Positions 1-10,750 of a stretch of DNA of 64,000 nucleotides are shown here, in pieces. The DNA comes from Pyropia yezoensis (lineage: Eukaryota; Rhodophyta; Bangiophyceae; Bangiales; Bangiaceae): contig CM020618.1 in assembly GCA_009829735.1 (NCBI GenBank), forward strand, positions 27,132,894-27,196,893. Direction: 5' to 3'. A program made the translations under genes and the position numbers. The first letter of the stretch is position 1; every line of letters begins with the position of its first letter. The notes under the pieces are model-generated. The model was not told where the DNA came from and made no database searches. It saw nothing but the letters and a program-made list of their open reading frames with translations.

Positions 1-1421
1 GGCATGCGACAATCACACATTGCTGCGACAAGAGCGCCGCAGCGCGCCAACCTCCCACACCGGCAACCAACAGGGTGGAAAGGAACGCTCCCGACATGCG
101 ATCACGAGACGCGTGAGTACGAAGCGCGACCATCACCGGCGTTGGCGCTTGCCTGGTGTCAAAAGTACCTTCATGCCACGCCCGTGCGTGCGGGGCGCTC
201 AACACTGGACATAATGATCGTTGGAGGCGATAAGGAAGAGAAGTGGATGCTCCGCCGATCCGCATCTCAAGAACACGCGCCTCGGGCAGCCGTGGGGTCG
301 ACGAAGGCGGCACCCATCGTCTGCACATCCGGCGAGCTCGCCGGAGGCGCTAGAGCCGGGAGCGCCTGGCGCCAACGGTTGAGCGCCTTGCCGAGTCTTC
401 CGCGGATGGGACCTGACGTCCATTTAAGAAATCCCAAGCGCATCGAGCTGCATCGGCACAATTGCATAATCAGCAACCCAGCAACACCCAAGAAAGTCCA
501 CCGATCACATACATTCCATGACAACGGACCAACCAGAGGCTCTTGCGCTGGCAGATCAATATCTGCAGGAATTTGAATGATGCAAAAATTTCAGAACCTA
601 TGAAATTGGTCTACTTGGGATGAGCGCCGGCCCGTTGAAGCCGCCGCGCTGTCCAGTTCTCTCGGCACTTCGACAGCCCCGACTCGCGACACGGCTTGGT
701 CTCTCTTGTTGCACCACGCGTCGTCATCGCACGCCACCACGCCCGTGGATCAGTCAACGGCTCGGCCCCCACGCGCGCTCACTCGTGGAGGCTTAGCCCC
801 CAGCTCTACGCGCTCTTTTGCCGTCTGAGTTTCGGCAGCTGTCCCTGCCGCGGATCTCGCCCGGTAATGTACCGAGCTGCCCAAGATGACGGGTCCTTAA
901 TCGGCAGCGTCACGGCGAGCAGGGCGATCCTTCGACACGGCCGGACGCAGATATGACTCAAAGGTATGCCGAGACTCTCACCCTGCTTTGTGGGCACTTC
1001 AGTACCCTGCTGATCGCGCCTTTCCTGGGTGCGCTGGCACCACAGCCAACCACTTGACCACTCTTTCTTTCGCCACTTGGCTGAAGCTGGGGCGAGCGGC
1101 GACATGGCTGCGCTGGCGTGCTATCTTTCCCGTCCTCAGGTGCTCCCGCATTACTACACAGGTCGGCGTGGAGTGCCGAACAGCTTTTTTGCAGGCAGGA
1201 TCGAACCTAAAGTGTGGTTCTTGTTCGCTGCGAGTGCTTAGTGATCTCCCTACGGACCGCACGCCGCTGCGATCACCGTTTTTGGTGGGCCGCTGTGGCG
1301 GGGCTCACTCGGTGGACCGTCCTGAGGCGCTTGGTCCCCGCTGTTCGCAGGGCGGCGCGTGTGATGGCCCTCGCGCTGGCAGGCGCGCCAATCTCTGCGC
1401 TGCGGCGGCCGAAGGCCTATT
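1..1421. other. No supportable gene
   Basis: Several frames stay open for 60-190 codons, but they overlap on both strands, have no recognisable domain and have the composition expected from GC-rich non-coding DNA. No inverted or direct repeat end, tRNA or other RNA was found. It may be the upstream flank or promoter side of the gene ending at 4035. Confidence 0.5.
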
Positions 1422-1779
1422 TTGGGCCGTCGCCGGTGCCCTCGACGCACGTGCGGCGCTCGCACCTCCCACCGCGTCCTCGTCTTCTCATCGCTCTCGT
1501 CTCCGCCGTTGTATTTCACCTCCTTCTCTTTGCGCCAAGTTCCGGACTCCCGTTCCGCTGTGACCTGTTGCACGGTAAGCTTTGATCGATCCTTTGAGTT
1601 CCTGTCATGTTGGTATATGTGTGTTCTTCGAGGCTTTCCTCGCTATGCAATGCTCGCAGCAATTTTGTCCTCCATCATGTTCAGCAACTCTGACGTGCCT
1701 TGGTTCATCTTTTCCTCTGGAGGTTGCGCTTTGTGTTCCTTCGTGGCCAACTGATGTGGAGTGTCCTCCTCTTTTGTAG
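1422..1779 (+). other. Candidate upstream exon and GT-AG intron
   Basis: A donor-like CACG|GTAAGC at 1574/1575 and an acceptor-like TCCTCTTTTGTAG ending at 1779 would define a 205-bp intron. The exon frame open from 1422 would then join in phase 0 to the frame of the long ORF that ends at 4035. That frame is open from 1780 except for one TGA at 1984-1986. The joining is inferred from splice consensus only. The TGA means the gene is broken here, starts downstream, or is spliced differently. Confidence 0.25.
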
Positions 1780-2172
1780 CTCCGGCTTCTCAGAATACCT
1801 CGTCCGCCGAAGCGCCCTGCTGTTCCGGCTCGCTCTCGCAGCGGTGCTGGCCAGCGCCGCCGCCTTGGTGGCACTTCGGCCTCGATCAGGTCGTCAATTT
1901 CATCAAGTGGCCCTTCCGACAGTCCTGCAGCGCGCTCGCCGGCACCTGCTGGCGGCGCCGTGCCCTCGTATGCCGCTGACGTTTGAGGGACTAAGGCTAC
2001 TGTTGATGAAGGCGGCGTCGGAGCAGCCAGCGCTGGCGGGCCTTCCACTTGCAGTGAAGCGTCGCGCACGCGCACTCGAGCTGCAGAGGGCGGCAGCCCG
2101 GGTGATCTTTTTCCTGCGCTTCCCGCTTGCACGCGGCCCACTGCTCGTCGGTCGCCGTCGTCTGAACGCACT

Positions 2173-4035
2173 GTGAGCGCTAGCACCGGGGCGACACAGG
2201 AACCTTCTGCTTTCCCCTCTTCCGGTGGTGGTTCAGCCATCCCAGGTCTGGCTGGCATTCAGCAGATGCGACGTCCGTCGGGTCTTGCTCCGGGGTCTAC
2301 CCCGGCGTGCGCGCCACCCCCGAGGTCGTCCGCGACGTCATCCGAGACGCCAACTGCGCCAACGCGCGCGCCGCCCTCGACGCCGTCCACGACGCCGCCC
2401 GGCCAAGCGTGCGCGCCGACTCCGACGACTCCTGCGACGTCCCCTGCTTTCACGGGTGCGCCGCCTCCGACGCGGCCCGCGATGCCGCTCGGGAGTTTGT
2501 GCGCGCCGCCCCGCACGCCTTCCGCGACGCCGTCTACTCCCACGTGTGCGCCGCCCGCGACGCCCTCCGCGACGTCGCCCGGCCGGGCGAGCGCGCCGAC
2601 TCCGACGCCCTCTGCGACCGCGCCCGTTCGCGCGTGCGCGCCACCGCCGACGTTTTCTGCGATGGTGCCCATCCGTGCGTGGGCGCCGCCCCCGACCCCT
2701 CCTTCAACGCCGCCGCCGATTCTTTCGAGCGCGTCAACCCCGTCTCCTGCTGCCGCGCGGCCTCGGCCCGCGCGTACGACACGTCGAGCATGGCCACCGC
2801 CGCCCCCTTCAGACAAGCCCTCCGTGTCTCCGGCGCCGTCGTCTGCGCAGGGGTCGTCAACTCTCGGCGAGGCGATCCACATTGGGACGCGGCCACTGCG
2901 CCTGCAGCTGACGGCAGTATCGGCCAAAGTTGACGACATCCTCGAGTCTGTCCGCGACATCCTCTTCGAAGTCGAGCTGCAGTCACGCGGCCAGGAGCGC
3001 CTTGCTATGGCCGTCTCTTGCATGCAAGGCGCAGTCACCGTCGGGTTCAAGGACATTATGGATGGCCTGAAGCAGATGTCAGTTGGGGTCGACGGGGGCG
3101 CCCCGACCTCTCACGCGCAGCAAGCTGAGGTACTGGCAAAGGTGCAGAGCATCAAGCGGGCCATCCGGGCACAGTTTGTCAATCGGATGGCGAAGGCGAC
3201 CCGCAGCAATGACGTCTACCTCGACACCGGTCGGACCTGGAGTGAGTTTACAGGGGTTACGGCGGAGACACTCGGAGAGGATCTAGAGGAGGCGACGGAG
3301 TGGTTTCTGAGTACCATCCATCTCCCTGCGCGCCGTGACGCGAGCGTTCTGGTTTCCATGCGAGCATGCGTGCCAATCCTCCACGCCAAGCCGCATCTGA
3401 TGCAGACACAAAAGGAGATTGTTAGCTGCGCTTTCCTCAAGGGCATCTGCCAGTCCCGCGACAACCTGTCCGAGGACACTGCCAAGCTGTGGCTGCGTCA
3501 CCTGACCTACATGCGGTCTGAGCGCGGATTTCCGCGCCTCCTCGTCGGTCTGACCGGGCTTCTCCGCAGCATTGGCGCGGGGCACATGGTGAAGGAGGCC
3601 AGCTCGTTCGGCGGCTGCCCCACAATCCACATCACTGCTGGCCACTTTTGCCTTGCGTCGTGCTTTGTGCGGGCGGCACTGGAGAGCAAGGCCAGGATGC
3701 GCTCCCGTCGCCGGTCGGGCTTCGGGGAGGCCATCTTTGACCTGTCGAAGGCGGAGCTGGCCCGAGTTGACGCAGTGCTGCCACATGGCGACAAGACTCA
3801 CAACGGCCTGCGCCTCATTGACGGTCACGACGTCAATCGCGCTGTCGACACTGAGACTGGCCAGCCTGGTGCAGTCGCGGGCTTCAACGAAGATATGGCG
3901 GACGAAGTGAACGACGGGGCAGTGGCCGCGAGCGGGGGTGTCGCTGGTAGTGACACTGCCCGTGGAGAGGGTGGCTGCGGCATGGGTAGTGGTGACAATG
4001 ATGGCAGCGCAGCGGCGGGACCTCAGGGTAACTGA
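2173..4035 (+). CDS. Uncharacterised protein with N-terminal proline-rich repeats
   Basis: This is the longest uninterrupted frame in the left 15 kb, about 620 codons. No family is recognised. Residues about 10-200 are low complexity: a degenerate 14-15-residue unit with core APPPTPSAT is repeated about eight times, so the DNA is a 42-45-bp tandem array at roughly 2300-2720. The remaining 400 residues have normal composition. An amphipathic, possibly coiled stretch around 230-340 is followed by a helical region with conserved-looking Trp, Cys and His, for example WLRHLTYMRSERGFPRLL, and an acidic Gly/Ser-rich tail. The true start is uncertain: the frame stays open upstream to a TGA at 1984, no good ATG lies nearby, and a spliced upstream exon is possible. 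It could be a host gene or an accessory ORF of an unrecognised transposon. Confidence 0.5.
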   Translation: MSASTGATQEPSAFPSSGGGSAIPGLAGIQQMRRPSGLAPGSTPACAPPPRSSATSSETPTAPTRAPPSTPSTTPPGQACAPTPTTPATSPAFTGAPPPTRPAMPLGSLCAPPRTPSATPSTPTCAPPATPSATSPGRASAPTPTPSATAPVRACAPPPTFSAMVPIRAWAPPPTPPSTPPPILSSASTPSPAAARPRPARTTRRAWPPPPPSDKPSVSPAPSSAQGSSTLGEAIHIGTRPLRLQLTAVSAKVDDILESVRDILFEVELQSRGQERLAMAVSCMQGAVTVGFKDIMDGLKQMSVGVDGGAPTSHAQQAEVLAKVQSIKRAIRAQFVNRMAKATRSNDVYLDTGRTWSEFTGVTAETLGEDLEEATEWFLSTIHLPARRDASVLVSMRACVPILHAKPHLMQTQKEIVSCAFLKGICQSRDNLSEDTAKLWLRHLTYMRSERGFPRLLVGLTGLLRSIGAGHMVKEASSFGGCPTIHITAGHFCLASCFVRAALESKARMRSRRRSGFGEAIFDLSKAELARVDAVLPHGDKTHNGLRLIDGHDVNRAVDTETGQPGAVAGFNEDMADEVNDGAVAASGGVAGSDTARGEGGCGMGSGDNDGSAAAGPQGN

Positions 4036-6318
4036 GGGCTTGGTTGTCTGCCTCTGTTGCCAGCGCGAGTGGTTTTGGTGCGGTTGTGGTGTTCATGTTG
4101 GTGCACGCTTGTGTGGCCTGATTTGATGCCGACGATCGGTTGTTCCTTGCGCTTTGGCTCCTCTTTGCACTTATTGCTTTGCGTTTGTGCATGCGATTCA
4201 TGCATGTGCTTTTGTACTGAAGTGCTTCCTTTGCAGTGTATGTGCTCTTGCTCGCCCTCGGCAGTCTCGCGCTCGATTTTGTTTCTTCTGTGGGGGGGAG
4301 GTGAATGCTCTACACCCTTGATGGCCTCCGCCTGGCACTGCTTCATTGCATTTCCTGCTTGTTCTTGATTTGCACTTCTTTGCCTGCTTGAGTAAAGCGC
4401 TCGTTGCCCTTCTGTCTTGATGTAGACGCTCAACCGTGAGCACGCACGTACGTAGCGCAGCGCAATGCACGGCTATGAACGCGCGATAGCGGCGTCCTCG
4501 GCGTAAGCCATCCTGAGACGCCCCATCATGAGATGTGCCATCCGCTGACCAGTGCCACGGGTTGCGTCATCTCGCGATGCCTGCCTTGTGATAGCGACTT
4601 GGTGCGCATGGACGGCTCTGCCAGGACGCTCGCTTCTACCGTTTTCATTGGCCGCACTTTCACTGCCGTCAGCAGTCTCGAGATAGGCGCGCATCGAAGC
4701 CTTAACGACTAATACGCATCCTGGCGCGCATCTGACTCAAACGAGACTTTGGCGTGTCGGCGTATCAAGCGACTGTCGCCGAGCCTCGAAAATCGACTTC
4801 TGATGGGAATCTTTCCATTGGAGACGATAGCCGCCGCCGGAGCAGCACAACTGTCCCTCTCTCCCATTGGTCCCCCACGCCACCCCCACACACCCCCCTT
4901 CCCCCCGCCGTCTCTGTCCCCCCTGTTCGACGCGCCCCCTCCGCCCTCCTTGCGCAGCCGCGTCTGCCACGGCGGCCGCCGGCTCGACCCCTGGCCCGCC
5001 CCACGAGAAGCCGCCCCCGAGCCGAGGCAGCGGCCACGCGCGAGGGACACCAGCCACGTCTGCCCAACAGACCGTTCACACGCGGTCATGCTGGCGCCCC
5101 CGCAGGCGCCGCACAGGCGCGCCGCGGCGGCGCGGGAGATGCCGCAGCGGGTGTCGACGCGCACCGCTGAGGGAGGGGGGGGGGCGAGGGGGCCGCCGCT
5201 TCCGCCGCCGCCGCCCCGCCGCCCGTCAACGACGCCGTCGCGGGCGAGCAGGAAGGTCCGCCCGCCGCCTCGTCGGCGCCCGCTTTCGCGGCGGCGTGCT
5301 ACTCCCCGACGGGCATGTACTGAACCCGTCGTGGTCATTGTCGGCCATGTCATCGCCCAGCTTCCCCTTGCGCAACGGGCGCTTCGCCGACGCCGCGGCT
5401 GCCACTGCCGCAGCGGCCTCGGCGGCGGTTGCGCCCGCTCGCCGCACCACAGCCGCGGGCGGCAACTTTTGCCCTCGCACCGCTACAAGCAGCCGTTCGT
5501 AAGCCACCGCCGCGGCGCGGCGGCGGCGGACGTCGCCCCCCCCCCCCCCCCCCCCCCCGCGCCCGCGGCCCGCCGCGCCGCCGGCGGGGGCGGCGATGAC
5601 GGCCGCCGAGGCAGCGCGGCGGAAGGCTTGCGCGGCCGCCCCACCCGCCACGACACCCGCCTCGCGTCGGGGTCGTCGGGGTCCCTCGCGGCCGAGTTGT
5701 GGAGGCCCAGCGCCCCCGGAAGCGGCCACCCCGTCTTGTCGTCGGCCGCCCAGGCGGGCGTCTGCGACCGTGGCTTGCCCGCCACCGACGCGCTGATGCA
5801 CGCGCGGGTGGTGGGCGTGGGCGGCAGCCCATACCGCAGGTTGCCCGCGCCGGTGAAGCGCGCCAATGGGACGGCCGGCCCGGCGGCCGGCTTTGCCGAC
5901 CCGCCATGGACCGGCTGATCGCCGTGCGGTGGGTGGCTGACTGGGGGCGCCGCCGGGTAGGGGCTTGGTGGGGGCCGCCTCCGCGGCCGCGACTGCCGCC
6001 GGTGGGGGGGGGGGGGGGGACGCCCTCGCCGCCCGCCGCCGAGACCGCCGCTGCCGAGGGGTCGTGGAGACACTGCCAGCGGCAGAGGTTGCGGGGGGGG
6101 ATTCGCCGGCAGCAGCAACGGCCATGGAGGGGTGGCCCCCCGATTTCCGCCCCCGTCTTCCGACGAGGAGCCGTCCCCACGCCCTTTCCCCTCCCCTACG
6201 GGCTCTGCCATCACACCCTTGCAGCTCACTCCCGACGGCTACTTCGCTACCGGCGATCTCGGCGCGCTTTCCTCCGACAGCACCCTCCTCATCCACGATC
6301 GCTTGACGGCTGTGCTGG
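4036..6318. other. 3' flank and GC-rich low-complexity block
   Basis: 4036-4740 follows the long ORF and holds no second gene. From about 4780 to 6300 the DNA is extremely GC-rich and all six frames are open for long stretches because stop codons are rare. The resulting Pro/Ala/Arg peptides are not evidence for genes. It contains a run of 23 C at 5536-5558 and 16 G at 6004-6019, both likely length-variable and prone to assembly error. Confidence 0.6.
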
Positions 6319-6320
6319 TA

Positions 6321-6360
6321 CAGTCGGTATTGAGTATTGTTTGACTGGGTATTGTCACGC
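6321..6360 (+). repeat. Left terminal inverted repeat of the pogo-like element
   Basis: Begins CAGTCGGTATTGAG and ends GGTATTGTCACGC. Compared with the right end it carries about 8 extra bases (TTTGACTG) in the middle. Its inner half is also the left arm of a 40-bp palindrome. Confidence 0.8.
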
Positions 6361-6380
6361 GCGTGACAATACCCAGTCAA
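6341..6380. repeat. Perfect 40-bp palindrome at the left transposon end
   Basis: The 20 bases from 6341 (TTGACTGGGTATTGTCACGC) are followed at once by their exact reverse complement, with no spacer. The second arm is an outward-facing copy of the transposon end. It may come from a head-to-head end rearrangement. Confidence 0.9.
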
Positions 6381-6615
6381 GATCGATCGCAACAACTTGA
6401 ACGCGGTCGACCGGTCGAGCGGGCGATTTAAACTGTGGATAGCACTGTATGCCGCTCACACCACAAAAGGACGCTCGGCTGGTCACCGTCGTCGCTACCC
6501 TCCCCCCGCTCCCACCGTCTTTGCCACCCTTCCCCCACCCGCATTGTCGTCGTGCACCCGCCCTCACCGTCGCCCCGGTCTGGCTGTACCTCTCCCCACC
6601 ACCCGTGTATCAAGC

Positions 6616-8340
6616 ATGGATCCACCAAGTGGTCGTCCCCCCGTGCTTTCCCCCCTCCCCAACGAGGGCAGCACAGGATCTTCCTCTCGTGGGCGTCTAC
6701 CGACTCCAATGGGGGCTGTTTCGATAGTTGCAGAGGCTGCTTTCGCCCAATCGGCACCCGCCCTCGCCTACTCTAGCCCCGCGGCTGTGCGCCACGCTGC
6801 TCGGGCGGCCGCTCTGGCGATCGACGGAGTTCATGGGGATCCTGGGGCGTCAGCCAACCCGGCGATGCCTGCCCGCCGACATGGTCAACAACGTAACCGG
6901 CCGGCTACTCGAGCCCCGCGTTGTGCCGTAACCCTAGGAGTCAAGTTGAGAATTATTAAAGCCCGTGAGGGCGGGCGGACGTTTTACGATATCAAGAGCT
7001 GCATCGCTCCGTCTCTGTCCGTGGCCAACCTGAGGCAGATCTGGGCGCGTCGGGTGCACTACCAGACTTTGGCGGCGCGGGAGGTGCGCCTGGACCGGAG
7101 CAGCGGGCGTTCCTCCGACTTCCCGGCGGTTGACAAGCGTCTGCACGAATGGTTTTTCCATTTGTCGCAGCAGGGGCGCAAGCGCATCCCTTTCACTATC
7201 TCCCTGTTGCAGGAAAAAGCGCGGCAGCTGGCAGCTGAGCTAGGTGTTCGATGTCTCGCGGCATCTCGGGGATTTGTGCAAGGATGGGCAAGATGTGACA
7301 ACGTGGCGAGTGTTGTTCTTCACGGCGCAGGCGGGTCGGTCGACGTGGCGGAGGCTGAAAGTCGTATGGCGGAAATTCGGGAAGCGCTCCAGGACTTCGA
7401 ACCCGACCACGTTTTCAATACGGACGAGACCGGTCTTCTTTTCCGCTGCCTACCCAACAGCTCGTACATCCCCGCCGAGCAGCGTCGGGCCGCGCGCGGC
7501 ACAAAGGCCATGAAGGCCAAAGAGCGGGTCACGCTCGTGCTTGTGTGCAACGCCACGGGGACCAGCGAGGTGCCGGTAGCCGTCATAGGCAAGTCCGCGC
7601 GCCTGTTGTGCTTTCGACCCGACGGGTGCGAGTCGCCATTGCCCTACTTCAGCCAGAAAAACAGCTGGATGGACGGCACGGCTTTCAAGCGCTGGGTTGA
7701 GGAGGTCTTCCTGCCGCACGTGCGGGCGTTTACGGACGAGAAGGTCGCCCTGATTGTCAAGAACCTGGCACCCCACGCCGACATTGACGACCCGCAGCTG
7801 GTGCTCATCTGCCTTCCCCCAAACAGCACGGCGCTGTTCCAGCCCCTCGACGCTGGTGAGATCCAGGCGTTGAAAGGGCGCTACAAGCGACGGCACTTGC
7901 TGTAAACTGTGGCTTTCTTGGACGGCACAAGCGAGGCAGGGGCCGTGTCGCTGGCCAGAGCCGCTGTGGAGAGCACCGGCCGAGTGTCTCTGTTAGACTT
8001 TACTCGCATCATCCACGAGGAGTGGGCAAGCACTTCACCAGAGTCCCTGGCGAGGTGCTGGATCAAGGCCAAGTGCCTGCCGGCCCCGATGGAGGCCACC
8101 CTTAAGAGAATATACGCGGACTACCACGCGCGAGACAGTGCCGAGGTGAGCGACATGACGGCCGGGATCACTCAAGTCCTGCAGCGGGCGACACTCACCG
8201 ACGGACTTTTCCCGGATACCGATTTGGTGGGCCTCCAGTCCGGCGTGTCCGCGTGGTTGAGGGCTGAGACAGAGGCTGAGATTGTGGCTGACATGGTTGA
8301 CATGGCCATCGAAGGCGAGGAGAGCGAAGAGGAGGAGTAG
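6616..8340 (+). pseudogene. pogo/Tigger-like DDE transposase, inactivated
   Basis: A cut-and-paste transposase with CENP-B/Tc5-type helix-turn-helix DNA-binding regions followed by a DDE nuclease. The N-terminal HTH is around the codons near 6930-7050, the second HTH (PFTISLLQEKARQLAAELG) near 7190-7300, and the catalytic domain is at 7400-7900. The first catalytic Asp is in NTDETGL (codon 7423). The third is in QPLDAGEI (codon 7849), 30 residues after the second position as in pogo. The second position, normally DN in this family, reads KN (AAG at 7759-7761), so the enzyme should be dead. A TAA at 7903-7905 interrupts the same frame, which then runs on to an acidic C-terminus ending at 8340. 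The ATG at 6616 is chosen as the first within the conserved region's frame; the frame is also open upstream to the left end. Confidence 0.85.
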
Positions 8341-8537
8341 CGAGATTCTAATCTTGTCTGAGTGAATCGTACACAACGTAGCTGTCTGTACAGACAACCA
8401 ATGTCTCATGGGAGAACAAACAATTCGTCATAAAAGCCAACAGTGGAAAAAAGCATGAGACAAAACCACAGTCTCACCTCCCCCACCTATCCGCACAACG
8501 AAAGCGCGGCAAACCAAAAGGAAGACACCTGTACTCA

Positions 8538-9005
8538 GCCAAAGGTACTCCAAGCACGAAAAGTCGACGGCAGAAGGGGGGGGGGGCGGAAACAAGCTGA
8601 CATGGAGGCGGGGCCGCAGCGCCAAAGATACTCCAAGCACAAGAGGTCGACGGCAGAAGGGGGAGAGGGGGACAAACACGAATGGCGGGGGTTGGGGAAG
8701 GGGGGGGGAAATTCACACAGCGGCGGGGCAACAGCGCCCAAGGTGTTCCAAGCACAGGAAGTTTGACGGCAGGGGTGGGGGGTGGGACCGACTCGCATGG
8801 TCGAGGGCGGGGGTGCGGGGCCAAGCTCACCTGGCGGCGGGACAGCAGCGCCAAAGGTACTTAAAGCACACGAAAGTCGACGACTGGGGGGGAGGGGGCG
8901 TGACAAGCTCACATGCGGAGGGGGGGGGGGGCGGGAAAAAGCGCACATGGCGGCGGGGTAGCAGCGCCAAAGGTACGCCGAGTACGAAAGAGACGACGGC
9001 AGCAA
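8538..9005 (+). repeat. Minisatellite, five ~83-116-bp units
   Basis: The core GCCAAAGGTACTCCAAGCAC recurs, with substitutions, at 8538, 8621, 8736, 8850 and 8966. Each copy is followed by a GTCGACGGCAG-like block, a G-run and an ACAAGCTCACATGGCGGCGG-like block. Spacing is 83, 115, 114 and 116 bp. It lies inside the pogo-like element between the transposase gene and the right end. Confidence 0.85.
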
Positions 9006-9154
9006 GGCTGATGTCCGTGGCGCAGGGGGGGAGAGCTGGTCTTGCCATGATACGGAGGTCGGGCGGCGCGAGCGTTCGTCGCGACGGTGGGGGGGGGCGG
9101 CGGTAGGGAGGGTTAAGGAGGGGCTGACTTTTTATGAAGGGACGTGTGGCGGTC

Positions 9155-9238
9155 AGACGACGTGCCCGGTCGGAGTCGAGGCCGGTCGAGAGGGGGGGCA
9201 GACGTCGTGCCCGGTCAGAGTCGGGGCCCGTCGCGCGC
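9155..9238 (+). repeat. Two-copy tandem repeat of about 42 bp
   Basis: CAGACGACGTGCCCGGTC followed by an AGTCGAGG-type tail is repeated about 42-45 bp later as CAGACGTCGTGCCCGGTC. It is inside the right part of the pogo-like element. Confidence 0.6.
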
Positions 9239-9683
9239 GTGTGAGTGCGAGGTCAGGCGATCGACCCGGGCCGGTGGCGCGCTCTCGCCTGACCGAGGGA
9301 TCGTGATTGGCCCAAGGCATCACACATTCCATGCAACTGTAACTGGGCCCGGCAATGCGATTGGTCAACGGCGTTGGCCTTTCAACCTCGATCAGGTCGT
9401 CGCTCGAATTGAGGGAGTCTCCCACATGCGTGGGCGTAGCCAGAGCAACCAAGACTGCTGCCATCCCGCGTGACGATACCCAATACTCACTGTACCATGG
9501 TGCTGGCGTCGGCCCCCTCCCAGCAACTCCGCCATAGCAGGGTTGAGAACGACAATTGTAGTCGGATTAATACGGCTGAATATTCACTGTATTGTTCCAA
9601 ACCATGGATGGGCAGACAATAATTATGTAACGTGGGCATCACGTGTCGATGGTTCATTCTCATTTCCTCTCTCTACGTAATAA

Positions 9684-9770
9684 TTAAGTACTGCGAAACT
9701 TGCACACAAAGCGCCGCGGGTCGTCGGTGGCGGAGAAGTAGGCCCAGACGGGGTCCTTGGCAGCCCCCAT
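9684..9770 (-). pseudogene. BED-type zinc-finger fragment, probably from a hAT transposase
   Basis: A 28-codon minus-strand frame starting at the ATG at 9768-9770 reads GAAKDPVWAYFSATDD followed by a FVCKF motif. The pattern xVWxYF...F.CK.C is typical of BED fingers at the N-terminus of hAT transposases. The residue after CKF, expected to be the second zinc-binding Cys, is Arg, and a stop follows three codons later. No DDE or dimerisation region is visible nearby. This is a scrap, not a gene. Confidence 0.45.
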
Positions 9771-10497
9771 GGCACTCGGGCGGTGGCGGCGGGGGGGGGG
9801 GCACGGGGAGGAGGGGGGGGCGTGGCGTTGGGGGAGGGCGGGGGGGGGAGAGTCGGGAGTGGGCGTGGCCGGGGTGAGTGTGAAGGGGAGGGACGTGGGG
9901 GGGAGTGGTCGGCAGCTGTGCCACCCGCTTTTATGTGGAGGGGGGGGCGGTAGGCAGTGGGTGACGGCCGCGCATGAGTTCTGTGCACCTGGGAGGGGCG
10001 CTGCGGCAGGCGGCAGGCGCGGCCACGGCCCAGCCACGATACTGCACGTCTGGCGACAGCGCAGGCAGTGCGGCGTCAGGGGCAGGCACGGGCGCCGCCT
10101 GCCGAAAGCTGAGCAGGCAGGGCCTCCCAGTGCTCCCGCCACAACCGGCTCTAGCGACACAGCCAGCGGCACCACCCTCTCAAAACGGCTGTCAGGAAAT
10201 GACCGCAGCGCCACGCCCCCCAGCGCCGCGAAACGGCTGCCTTTCATTGCCTGCTGCTACGCCCCCCCCCCGCAAAACGGCTGCCTGGCATTGCCCGCAG
10301 CGCCGCCGTCAGCCGCTGCCATTGCCGGTGACAAGGTAGATCGCCAGGCGAAACGGTTGGAGTTTTTATGATATATTTAGAACGTGGAGCTCATATCTCT
10401 TCCACAAATGCTTTCTATAACTGTACTGTCAGCATTCTATAATTTTACCGAAATAGACCCTTCAGCGGATGATGACACCGTAAACTTGCATCCCTGC
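9771..10497. other. G-rich spacer, no gene seen
   Basis: 9780-9960 is a G-run-rich stretch on the plus strand that could form quadruplexes. 10130-10330 holds three loose repeats of a GAAACGGCTGCC-like word. 10360-10480 is AT-rich. No coding evidence. Confidence 0.4.
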
Positions 10498-10750
10498 GCC
10501 ATTGGCTGGCGCCGGCACCCCCTCCCTCCCCCGCCCTCGACGCCATTGCCTGGCCCCGGCACGCCCTCCCCCCCCCCCCGCCCCGCCGTTTGCTGGCGCC
10601 GGCACCCCCCTCCCCCTCCCCCCCTTCCCTCCGAGGAACACCGCCACTGGCTGGCGCCGGCACCCCCCCCCTCCCACCCCCTCCCCGCCATTGGTAGGCG
10701 CCGGCACCCCCTCCCCCCCCCCCCTTCCCGCCGATGGCTGGCGCCGGTAC
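10498..10750 (+). repeat. Minisatellite with TGGCGCCGGCACC core
   Basis: Six imperfect units start GCCATTGGCTGGCGCCGGCACC or a variant (10498, about 10550, 10592, 10645, 10690, 10730). They are separated by C/T-rich tracts of variable length. It gives Pro-rich frames that should not be read as genes. Confidence 0.8.

Larger units (their letters stand above)
6321..9492 (+). mobile_element. pogo/Tigger-like DNA transposon, inactive
   Basis: The element starts with CAG at 6321 and ends with CTG at 9492. It is flanked on both sides by the dinucleotide TA (6319-6320 and 9493-9494), the target duplication expected for pogo/Tc1-mariner elements. The right terminal 26 bp, read inward, match the left end with one small insertion: both contain GAGTATTG then GGTAT(T/C)GTCACGCG. 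Inside are one transposase gene with a premature stop and a replaced catalytic aspartate, then a minisatellite. Total length about 3.17 kb. Ends, duplication and transposase family agree, so the assignment is firm. Confidence 0.88.

Noticed and set aside
4-576. 190-codon open frame at the window start
   Set aside because: Overlaps comparable open frames on the other strand, no domain, composition follows base content.
4749-6400. Multiple 200-390-codon frames on both strands
   Set aside because: Same reason; contain homopolymer runs and no recognisable protein motif.
8538-9005. CRISPR-like array
   Set aside because: Units are ~115-bp tandem repeats without unique spacers, in a eukaryotic transposon.
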